Of a DNA stretch of 20,155 nt, positions 13,745-20,155 are shown piece after piece. The translations under genes were made by a program, and so were the position numbers. Below the pieces are notes generated by a model that saw nothing but the letters and a program-made list of their open reading frames with translations, had not been told where the DNA came from and ran no database searches. Each line of letters begins with the position of its first letter. Positions within the stretch are counted from its first letter, which is position 1. Source of the stretch: Comamonadaceae bacterium (GTDB taxonomy: Bacteria; Pseudomonadota; Gammaproteobacteria; Burkholderiales; Burkholderiaceae); the NCBI GenBank assembly GCA_947505995.1, contig CANNNB010000014.1, positions 1 to 20,155 on the forward strand, read 5' to 3'.

Positions 13745-16708
13745 TTATTTGGCGGGTGAGGCTTCTAATTGCAAAAGTTGAGCTTTCATTTTGCTCAAGG
13801 CTGCTTCAAAATCAGCCACACGCTTACGCTCTTGTTCAATCACGGCGGGCGGTGCTTTGGCCACAAAGGCTTCGTTGCTAAGCTTGCCATGGGCCTTGCT
13901 TATTTCACCTTCAAGACGTGCCACTTCTTTGCTGAGACGAATCTTTTCAGCCGCCACATCCACTTCCATGAACAAACAGAGGCGAGCCTCGCCTACGACG
14001 GCCACGGGAGCTGCTGCTGCTGCTTTGGCCCAGGCTGCTTCGTTGTCAAACACCTTGACTTCACTCAACTTGGCAAGGGCTTGGAGTACTGGGCCTACAG
14101 CTTTCATCAATTCAGAATCGCCCAACACATACAGAGGCAACTTGGTGGCAGGTGAGACACTCATCTCGCCGCGCAAATTGCGACAAGCATCGACCAAGGT
14201 TTTGAGCTTGGCCACGTGGGCTTCGGCTGGTTCGTCAATGCGTTCTGCTTGCGAAACAGGATAGGCCGCGATGCTGACGGAAGGGCCTGCACGACCCGCC
14301 ACAGGCGCTACTTTTTGCCATAACTCTTCAGAGATAAAAGGCGTGATGGGGTGGACCATACGCAGAATGGTTTCCAAGGTGCGAATGAGCGTGCGGCGAG
14401 TTGCTCGCTGTTGCGATGCATCTCCGGTGTTGATTTGCACCTTGGCAATTTCCAAATACCAATCGCAGAACTCGTTCCAAACGAAGTCATAAATAACGTT
14501 GGCTACGTTGTCCAAACGGTACTCGGCAAAGCCTTTGGCCACATCGGCTTCCACGCGTTGTATCTTGGAGGAGATCCAGCGATCGGCTTGGCTGAAACTC
14601 ATGTAGCCATGGGCTGGGCCACCTACTGCGCATTCTGCTTTGGTGTGTTCCTTAAGGCCGCAGTCTTGTCCCTCGCAGTTCATCAGCACAAAGCGTGTGG
14701 CGTTCCATAGTTTGTTGCAAAAGTTGCGATAGCCTTCGCAGCGCTTGCTGTCAAAGTTGATGCTACGTCCTAACGATGCCAATGCCGCAAAGGTAAATCG
14801 CAACGCATCTGCGCCATAGGCTGGGATGCCTTCAGGGAATTCTTTTTGCGTGTTCTTGCGCACCTGAGGCGCAGTTTCGGGTTTGCGCAAACCTTGTGAC
14901 CGCTTTTCCAACAAGGGCTCTAAGGAAATACCGTCGATCAAATCTACAGGATCGAGCACATTGCCTTCAGACTTGCTCATCTTCTTGCCTTGTGCATCGC
15001 GCACCAAGCCATGGATATAGACATGCTTGAAGGGTACACGGCCTGTAAAGTGAGTTGTCATCATGATCATTCTGGCCACCCAGAAGAAGATGATGTCGTA
15101 GCCTGTGACCAATACAGAGGAGGGTAAGTACAAATCGTAGTCTTGTGTTGTGTCTTTGTCTGAAGTGGCCAAAGCATCAGGCCAACCCATGGTAGAAAAG
15201 GGAACCAAAGCCGAGGAATACCAAGTATCTAAAACATCTTCGTCCCGCTTCAGTTTTTTTTCTGCGCCAGCTTGTGCTTGCGCTAGTGCCTCCGACTTGG
15301 CCACGTACACATTGCCGTCTTCGTCGTACCAAGCGGGAATTTGATGGCCCCACCACAGCTGACGTGAGATGCACCAGTCTTGGATGTTGTTCATCCACTG
15401 GTCGTAGGTGTTGACCCAGTTTTCAGGCACAAAACTAACTTGACCCGTATGCACCGCGTCAATGGCTTTTTGCGCAATACTTTTACCTGTTGGGTCTTGC
15501 GGGCTGACCTTGTTCACGGCCACAAACCACTGGTCTGTGAGCATGGGCTCTACGACTTGGCCGGTGCGTGCGCAAATGGGCAGCATCAATTTGTGAGGCT
15601 TGATTTCAATCAGCAAGCCCTGCGCTTCTAAGTCTTTGATCACGGCCTTGCGGGCCACAAAGCGGTCCATGCCTTGGTAGGCTTTGGGGCCATTTTCGTT
15701 GACTGCAGCGGTGAGTGTGAAGATGGTGATCAGCGGCAGGTTGTGACGCATAGAACATGCGTAGTCGTTGGCGTCGTGGGCGCCCGTGATCTTCACGCAA
15801 CCGGAGCCAAATTCCCGGTCAACAAAGTCGTCGGCAATGATGGGAATTTGGCGATCACACAAGGGCAGGTCTACTTTTTTACCTACCAAATGTTTGTATC
15901 GATCGTCTTCCGGGTGAACGGCCAAGGCACCGTCGGCCAGCATGGTCTCAGGGCGGGTGGTGGCAATGGTCATGCCCTTTTGCATGACGCCATCAATGAG
16001 TTGAGGACCCTCTGTAAACGGGTACAAAATGTAATGCATCTTGCCGTCAGCTTCGGTGTTTTCCACTTCCAAATCAGACACCGCACTTTGCAATACAGGG
16101 TCCCAGCTGACCAAACGCTTGCCGCGGTAGATCAGGCCTTGCTCGTACAACTTCACAAATGTTTCGGACACTACTTTGGACAACTTTTCGTCCATGGTGA
16201 AGTACTCTCGCGTCCAGTCCACGCTGTCGCCCATGCGGCGCATTTGCTGTGTGATGGTGTTGCCCGATTGCTCTTTCCATTCCCATACTTTAGACACAAA
16301 GTTTTTGCGCGCTTCGAACGGTGTGGGACCCATCTCGTGGCGGCTAATGCCTTGGCCTTGAAGCTGGCGCTCCACCACAATTTGCGTGGCAATGCCCGCG
16401 TGGTCGGTGCCTGGAATCCAAGCCGTGTTAAAGCCCATCATGCGGTGGTAGCGTGTGAGGCTGTCCATGATGGTTTGGTTGAAAGCATGGCCCATGTGCA
16501 GGGTGCCAGTCACATTGGGGGGCGGCAATTGAATGGCAAAGTTGGGTGCGCCAGATTGTGCCACTTGGCTGCCACGGTGCCCTGCAACGCCATAGCCACG
16601 CTTTTCCCATTCAGGGCCCCAATGGGCTTCAAGCGCTGCAGGCTCAAAAGACTTGGACAGGCTCTCAAGGCCAGGTTGCTGGATTGCGGGTGTGGTCTCG
16701 TTGCTCAT
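13745..16708 (-). CDS. valS: Valine--tRNA ligase (ValRS)
   Basis: Class I aminoacyl-tRNA synthetase charging tRNA-Val, 987 residues, slightly longer than the E. coli enzyme. The HIGH motif appears as HMGH at 71-74 ([15 protein letters not shown]), the editing (CP1) domain includes [19 protein letters not shown] and [20 protein letters not shown], and KMSKS is exact at 576-580 ([13 protein letters not shown]). The anticodon-binding domain follows, then a C-terminal coiled-coil arm rich in Lys/Glu ([21 protein letters not shown], ending [15 protein letters not shown]), as in other ValRS enzymes. The gene has its own likely promoter with a palindrome just upstream. Confidence 0.98.
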   Translation of the reverse strand: MSNETTPAIQQPGLESLSKSFEPAALEAHWGPEWEKRGYGVAGHRGSQVAQSGAPNFAIQLPPPNVTGTLHMGHAFNQTIMDSLTRYHRMMGFNTAWIPGTDHAGIATQIVVERQLQGQGISRHEMGPTPFEARKNFVSKVWEWKEQSGNTITQQMRRMGDSVDWTREYFTMDEKLSKVVSETFVKLYEQGLIYRGKRLVSWDPVLQSAVSDLEVENTEADGKMHYILYPFTEGPQLIDGVMQKGMTIATTRPETMLADGALAVHPEDDRYKHLVGKKVDLPLCDRQIPIIADDFVDREFGSGCVKITGAHDANDYACSMRHNLPLITIFTLTAAVNENGPKAYQGMDRFVARKAVIKDLEAQGLLIEIKPHKLMLPICARTGQVVEPMLTDQWFVAVNKVSPQDPTGKSIAQKAIDAVHTGQVSFVPENWVNTYDQWMNNIQDWCISRQLWWGHQIPAWYDEDGNVYVAKSEALAQAQAGAEKKLKRDEDVLDTWYSSALVPFSTMGWPDALATSDKDTTQDYDLYLPSSVLVTGYDIIFFWVARMIMMTTHFTGRVPFKHVYIHGLVRDAQGKKMSKSEGNVLDPVDLIDGISLEPLLEKRSQGLRKPETAPQVRKNTQKEFPEGIPAYGADALRFTFAALASLGRSINFDSKRCEGYRNFCNKLWNATRFVLMNCEGQDCGLKEHTKAECAVGGPAHGYMSFSQADRWISSKIQRVEADVAKGFAEYRLDNVANVIYDFVWNEFCDWYLEIAKVQINTGDASQQRATRRTLIRTLETILRMVHPITPFISEELWQKVAPVAGRAGPSVSIAAYPVSQAERIDEPAEAHVAKLKTLVDACRNLRGEMSVSPATKLPLYVLGDSELMKAVGPVLQALAKLSEVKVFDNEAAWAKAAAAAPVAVVGEARLCLFMEVDVAAEKIRLSKEVARLEGEISKAHGKLSNEAFVAKAPPAVIEQERKRVADFEAALSKMKAQLLQLEASPAK

Positions 16709-16718
16709 GGGCTGGGTA

Positions 16719-16746
16719 TTTAGAGATTGCCAAGAGGCAATGTCAA
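16719..16746 (-). promoter_or_regulatory. valS promoter with palindrome in the spacer
   Basis: On the - strand a perfect -35 TTGACA (16746-16741) is followed after 16 bases by TCTAAA (16724-16719), a four-of-six -10 match. Transcription would begin only about 5 bases before the valS ATG, so the leader is very short. The spacer is almost filled by a perfect palindrome, ATTGCC-TCTT-GGCAAT (16726-16741), which resembles an operator. No regulator can be named. Confidence 0.45.
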
Positions 16747-16769
16747 GAATGAACTAAAGCCATGATTTT

Positions 16770-16791
16770 ACTGGGCTAGCGCTCAGTTTTT
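16770..16791 (+). terminator. Hairpin plus T-run between the DUF2783 gene and valS
   Basis: ACTGGGC (16770-16776) pairs with GCTCAGT (16781-16787) around a TAGC loop, seven pairs with one G-T wobble, followed by T-rich bases to 16791. The T-run is on the + strand, so as an intrinsic terminator it would stop transcription running antisense out of valS. On the - strand it could only act as a 3' hairpin for the DUF2783 operon. Orientation of function is uncertain. Confidence 0.3.
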
Positions 16792-16813
16792 GAGGGTAAA
16801 AACAGGATCTGGC

Positions 16814-17014
16814 TTAGTTCTTTGCCGATTCAATGCAATCTCGGAGCACCGACGCATCGCCCACCTGATTGGCCAGTAGCAAAATCAGGCGCATATTTAG
16901 AAGCTCAGATTGTTCTGTGCTCAGCCCTTCATGCGCATTCAGCAATTGCTCATAAAAGCCGTCGGCGTCTTGCAAGTTGAGTTCTGTTTTCATCATGGTC
17001 AATCCGAATTTCAT
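16814..17014 (-). CDS. DUF2783-family small protein
   Basis: A 66-residue protein whose core (LQDADGFYEQLLNAHEGLSTEQSELLNMRLILLLANQVGDASVLRDCIESA) matches my memory of DUF2783, a small helical family found next to flavin-dependent hydroxylases in Burkholderiales. No signal peptide or membrane span is seen, so it should be cytoplasmic; no catalytic residues can be proposed. The ATG at 17014 is chosen because it overlaps the stop of the FAD enzyme gene (ATGA), implying coupled, perhaps stoichiometric, synthesis. Later Met codons at 16996 and 16993 are also possible and would fit the usual family length. Function unknown; an accessory subunit of the hydroxylase is an inference from linkage. Confidence 0.78.
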   Translation of the reverse strand: MKFGLTMMKTELNLQDADGFYEQLLNAHEGLSTEQSELLNMRLILLLANQVGDASVLRDCIESAKN

Positions 17015-18723
17015 CCAAGGCACAAAGAAGTGGCCACAGTGGCAAGCAAATCACCGTTCACACCTTGGCCGGTGTCTGCTAAATAACCATCCGGTCGAAT
17101 GATTGCCCAGCCGCTGGTCGTTGCCACTGCGCAGGCACTTTTCAAATGACCTTGCTTATCACAAATGTGTTCGCGGGCTTGTGAGATGTCACCTTTGGCA
17201 AGAACCTGAACGCAACGAATAGGCAAACCAGAGCTGCTGAGTTCCTGAAGTCGTTTAAGAGATGCTTTGGATTGTTTTCCAAACACCAAAATGAGCAAGC
17301 GGCCATCGGCCCACTGCAGCAGGTCGTTCAGTGCGCCCGTTTTTCCTGGACGCCATTGAATCTTGACGTTTTGAACCGAGGTGCCCCCGTTGTTGCCGCA
17401 GACTCTGGAGCCGCGGTATGTATTGGCGACAGCCATGCGTCCGGTGTTGATCAGCGAACGAGCAAAAGGAAACTGCTTGGCCAAGCTGATGGTGGCTTTT
17501 CGAAAGGCTCGTTCGACGCCATCTGCGGGCCTTAAAAAACGGGCTGTGCGACGCGTGACTTTCACGTTTTCTTGCGCAGCTTCTAGACGCTCGTCGTTGT
17601 AACTTTCAAGCAGTGCTTCGTCGGCATGACCGCGCAACACCGCTGCCAGTTTCCAGGCTAAGTTGTCGGCATCGGCCACGCCGGTGTTGCCACCGCGTGC
17701 GCCAAAAGGGTTCACAATTTTGGCAGTATCGCCCATGAAAAATACCCGTCCCATGCGCAAGGTGGTGAGGCACTGACTCTTGTAGGCATAAGGGCCCACC
17801 CACACAATATCAACCTTCACCTCCTTGCCAAATTGACGCTCTAAGCGCTCGCGCACCACGTCTTCACGACTGATGTAAGCAGCATCGGCATTGGGGGCCA
17901 TTTGATAATCAATTCGCCACACATCATCTGCCATCAGATGCTGCCAAACTGCACGGTTTTCATTGAAGGGTGCTTCAATCCAAGTATGGCGCTCGGTAGG
18001 GGGGTGTGTGTCAAAGCGCACATCGGCAATGCACCAACGGTCATCGCCTTTTTTGCTTTCCATGCCTACCCCTGTCCATGCGTGAAACGGGGTGTGCGAT
18101 CCCGTGGCATCGATCACATGGCCAGCTTGCAGTTGGTAGGTGCCTTCTGGTGTTTCAACGCTGAGGGTTGCAAAGTCTTTGTTTTGCTTGAAGGCAGTGA
18201 CGCGTGATTGCCAGCGTAAATCGACAGAACCCAGTTCTTGAATTCGCTCTACCAAGTAGCCTTCAATGTAAAACTGTTGAATGTTGATGAAGGCCGGTTG
18301 CTCTGAAAGACTGAAATTACTTTGTTGCTTGAGGTCGAAGTTGTAGACTTCGTCGTTTCCAGCAAACGTGCGTCCGACACTCCACTGAATCCCTTTTTTG
18401 GCAATCCGATCAAACACGCCCAGTTTTTGAAAAATCTCCAATGATTTTTGGGTGTAGCAAATGCCGCGCGAGGAGGCACCCTTCACCCCAACGGTGTTGT
18501 CTTCGTCTAATAAAACGGCCTTGATACCCAAGTTGGCCAATGCGCGAGCCAAAGTCAGACCCGTAATGCCGCCCCCCACAATGACAACCGCATGTCGCAA
18601 AGTTTTGTTGTGTACCAACTCAGGTGGTTTGACGAAAGGATATTCGGGCAAGGCGTAGCCTGTGCCTTGCGTGAACTCATAGCCATTGGTGAACTGAACG
18701 TCTTGAAAGCTGGATGTATTCAT
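17011..18723 (-). CDS. FAD-dependent aromatic-ring-hydroxylase-like oxidoreductase
   Basis: A 570-residue flavoprotein of the phenol hydroxylase/MhpA branch of group A monooxygenases. After about 45 leading residues comes the FAD Rossmann motif GGGITG at 50-55 (VVIVGGGITGLTLARALANL, ending in an acidic DED). The second FAD motif is GRVFFMGDTAKIVNPFGARG with G331-D332, but reads GDTAK where most relatives have GDAAH. NTGVADADNLAWKLA follows. The C-terminal ~140 residues look like the thioredoxin-like domain of this branch and end with GWAIIRPDGYLA. Expected chemistry is NAD(P)H-dependent ring hydroxylation; the substrate is unknown. The ATG at 18723 is chosen because it is four bases after the upstream stop and an upstream start would overlap the OYE gene by over 150 bases. 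Middle gene of a three-gene operon. Confidence 0.85.
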   Translation of the reverse strand: MNTSSFQDVQFTNGYEFTQGTGYALPEYPFVKPPELVHNKTLRHAVVIVGGGITGLTLARALANLGIKAVLLDEDNTVGVKGASSRGICYTQKSLEIFQKLGVFDRIAKKGIQWSVGRTFAGNDEVYNFDLKQQSNFSLSEQPAFINIQQFYIEGYLVERIQELGSVDLRWQSRVTAFKQNKDFATLSVETPEGTYQLQAGHVIDATGSHTPFHAWTGVGMESKKGDDRWCIADVRFDTHPPTERHTWIEAPFNENRAVWQHLMADDVWRIDYQMAPNADAAYISREDVVRERLERQFGKEVKVDIVWVGPYAYKSQCLTTLRMGRVFFMGDTAKIVNPFGARGGNTGVADADNLAWKLAAVLRGHADEALLESYNDERLEAAQENVKVTRRTARFLRPADGVERAFRKATISLAKQFPFARSLINTGRMAVANTYRGSRVCGNNGGTSVQNVKIQWRPGKTGALNDLLQWADGRLLILVFGKQSKASLKRLQELSSSGLPIRCVQVLAKGDISQAREHICDKQGHLKSACAVATTSGWAIIRPDGYLADTGQGVNGDLLATVATSLCLG

Positions 18724-18727
18724 GGTT

Positions 18728-19849
18728 TTAACGCATCCCAACTTTGACATTGCCAAAAACCGATTGCGCTTCTCGGGGTAAGCAGCGCCAGTATTGTTCG
18801 CTGGCTTGCACAACGCCACCCAATTCGGCAGCCGCTTGCCATGCCCATCGAGGGTTGAACAAGAAGGCTCTGGCAAAGGCAATCAGGTTGGCATCGCCGC
18901 GCTGCAAAATAGCCTCGGCTTGTTGTGCTTGCGTAATCAAGCCCACTGCAATGGTCGGTAGGCCAGATTTGTCTTTGACTGTTTTGGCAAATGGCACTTG
19001 GTACTCAGGGCCAATTGCAATTTTTTGTTGAGCGGCAACCCCGCCTGAAGAAATATGGACAAAGTTAGCGCCTGCATCTTTCAAACGCACAGACAAGTCT
19101 GCTGTTTCCTCAGGGTTCCAGCCACCTTCAACCCAGTCGGTGGCCGAAATGCGAATACCTAAAACGCCATTGAACTTAGCCCGTACGGCGTCAAAAATTT
19201 CTCGAACAAAGCGTGTGCGATTGTCAAAATGACCACCGTAGGCATCGGTTCTTTTGTTTGAAATGGGCGATAAAAACTGATGCAGCAAATAACCGTGAGC
19301 CGCATGGAGTTCAACCATTTCAATGCCCATTTCTTGCGCACGCTCAGCTGTTTTCACAAAAGCGTTTTTGATGCGATCAAGCCCTGCAGCATCCAATTCT
19401 GCAGGTGGTGATTCAGTTGCCAAGTGTGCCAATGCGCTAGGCGCTACCGGTTGCCAACCCTCGTGTGCCGCATCAAGCAGTTGTCCGCCATGCCAAGGGG
19501 CGGCGCTGGATGCCTTGCGACCTGCGTGGCTAATTTGAATGGCAACCGGCACGTGAGGAGCCAGTTTTCGAGCGCGGCTTAATTTGTCTTGCAAAGCTTC
19601 TGCAGTAGCGTCATTCCACAAACCCAAACAACCTGGGCTGATGCGACCTTCTTCGGTCACAGCGGTGGCCTCTAGAATGACCAAGCCTGCGCCACTGTTA
19701 AGCAAAGACGTCCAGTGGGCCAAATGCCAATCGGTGGCTTGGCCGTGATCGGCTGAATACTGGCACATGGGTGCAACCACGATGCGATTGGCCAAATTGA
19801 GGGGGCCGTTGGGGGCGGGCAGCTGATACTCAGAAAAAAGAAGACTCAT
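18728..19849 (-). CDS. Old Yellow Enzyme-type NADH:flavin oxidoreductase (XenA/YqjM class)
   Basis: A 373-residue FMN TIM-barrel ene-reductase. Class-defining residues are present: C29 and Y31 in APMCQYSA (the redox-tuning cysteine of the thermophilic-like/YqjM class), the substrate-binding pair H182/H185 with Y187 in ELHAAHGYLLHQFLSPISNK, QISHAGRKAS near 105-114, RTDAYGGHFDNRTRF, and the phosphate-binding IAFARAFLFNPRWAW near the end. Such enzymes reduce activated C=C bonds or xenobiotics using NAD(P)H; the natural substrate here is unknown. It is the first gene of the operon, starting opposite yaaA, with the FAD hydroxylase four bases downstream. The ribosome site (GAAG) is weak. Confidence 0.9.
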   Translation of the reverse strand: MSLLFSEYQLPAPNGPLNLANRIVVAPMCQYSADHGQATDWHLAHWTSLLNSGAGLVILEATAVTEEGRISPGCLGLWNDATAEALQDKLSRARKLAPHVPVAIQISHAGRKASSAAPWHGGQLLDAAHEGWQPVAPSALAHLATESPPAELDAAGLDRIKNAFVKTAERAQEMGIEMVELHAAHGYLLHQFLSPISNKRTDAYGGHFDNRTRFVREIFDAVRAKFNGVLGIRISATDWVEGGWNPEETADLSVRLKDAGANFVHISSGGVAAQQKIAIGPEYQVPFAKTVKDKSGLPTIAVGLITQAQQAEAILQRGDANLIAFARAFLFNPRWAWQAAAELGGVVQASEQYWRCLPREAQSVFGNVKVGMR

Positions 19850-19976
19850 GATGGTTTACTTCGAGTTGGCGGTCTTAAATGCTTTGCGATGAAGATAGAC
19901 ACAATTTGAGGCTAATGCCTTTGCCTGCAAAGTACTGTCACCTGCAAGATAATTGAGACATTAAAGGATTTTTCGC
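19850..19976. promoter_or_regulatory. Divergent intergenic region, OYE operon / yaaA
   Basis: The 127 bases between two outward-reading genes must contain promoters for both. A GATAAT hexamer (19948-19953) is a possible -10 for yaaA, but no -35 of good quality is correctly spaced. The yaaA ribosome site AAAGGA (19963-19968) is clear. I see no strong palindrome or known operator, although such a gap is where a regulator of the redox operon would be expected to act. Confidence 0.35.
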
Positions 19977-20155
19977 ATGTTGCTTCTATTGTCTCCTGCT
20001 AAATCGTTGGATTACGACTCCCCGGCTGAGGGAGTACCTCACACCTTGCCTCAATTCGTCGCGGAATCCGCAGAATTGATAGAGGTATTGAAACATAAAA
20101 CGCCAGTGCAAATTTCTGAACTCATGGATTTGAGCGACAACTTGGCAGCACTTAA
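19977..20155 (+). CDS. yaaA: Peroxide stress protein YaaA (3' truncated)
   Basis: The first 59 residues of a YaaA/DUF328 protein; the frame is open to the window end. It opens MLLLLSPAKSLDYDSPAEG, the family signature (SPAKxLDY), continues with TLPQFVAESAELIEVL and reaches ISELMDLSDNLAAL, the conserved LMxxSxxLAxLN region. In E. coli YaaA belongs to the OxyR regulon and lowers free iron during hydrogen-peroxide stress. An AAAGGA ribosome site lies eight bases before the ATG. It is divergent from the OYE operon. Confidence 0.93.
   Translation, partial: MLLLLSPAKSLDYDSPAEGVPHTLPQFVAESAELIEVLKHKTPVQISELMDLSDNLAAL

Noticed and set aside
13157..13759. A 200-codon open frame antisense to galU
   Set aside because: Complement of conserved GalU motifs; the product has no recognisable domain or ribosome site.
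15150..15398. Frames on both strands within valS near the CP1/catalytic junction
   Set aside because: Overlapping shadows in conserved coding sequence with no independent features.
15674..16723. A 349-codon open frame antisense to valS
   Set aside because: It lies wholly opposite the catalytic and editing regions of a certain valS, its protein shows no family motifs and is rich in His/Val/Gly as expected from a reversed frame. Length alone is explained by valS codon usage.

Overview
The window looks like chromosomal DNA from a betaproteobacterium, most likely a Comamonadaceae member (a freshwater Limnohabitans/Rhodoferax-like organism is my best guess). The reasons are: the ftsK-lolA-rarA-livHMGF order, an orphan Bug-type (TctC) binding protein, a ferredoxin-reductase of the kind often annotated 'CDP-6-deoxy-glucoseen reductase' in this family, and a phenol-hydroxylase-type flavoprotein paired with a DUF2783 protein. 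Base composition is moderate and even throughout. I see no transposase, integrase, phage gene or CRISPR array, so this is core/soft-core chromosome rather than an island. Assignments rest on motif and family recognition; no database search was possible.

Layout. (1) 1-5930, + strand: the 3' end of ftsK, then lolA, rarA and a complete livHMGF transporter core, packed with overlaps or very short gaps; no livJ/K-type binding protein is present. (2) 5937-7981, - strand: an iron-sulfur flavoprotein reductase whose stop codon overlaps the start of a Bug-family periplasmic binding protein; divergent from it is an atypical SDR (8027-8947, +). (3) 9012-9710, - strand: a tRNA-Leu(CAA) with its own extended -10 promoter and a hairpin/T-tract terminator, directly followed by an unassigned multi-pass membrane protein. 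(4) 9906-12738, + strand: an unassigned secreted protein with an Ala/Gly/Pro-rich linker, then cysM, a zinc-ribbon Nudix hydrolase and a tusA-like sulfur carrier, ended by a symmetrical hairpin shared with the convergent galU. (5) 12788-16708, - strand: galU and valS. (6) 16814-19849, - strand: a three-gene operon of Old Yellow Enzyme (XenA/YqjM type), FAD-dependent aromatic-ring-hydroxylase-like protein and DUF2783 protein. (7) 19977-end, +: the 5' part of yaaA.

How they work together. Region 1 mixes chromosome segregation/repair (FtsK, RarA), outer-membrane lipoprotein traffic (LolA) and amino-acid-type uptake in what could be one transcript. Region 4 joins cysteine synthesis and sulfur transfer. 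The least understood parts are the flavoenzyme/DUF2783 operon, the reductase/Bug pair, and the two unassigned envelope proteins. I found no clear defence or mobile system; the candidate 'new' biology is the redox operon at 16814-19849. No gap longer than about 300 bases lacks a gene; the largest (9688-9905) holds the tRNA promoter and otherwise nothing I can assign.
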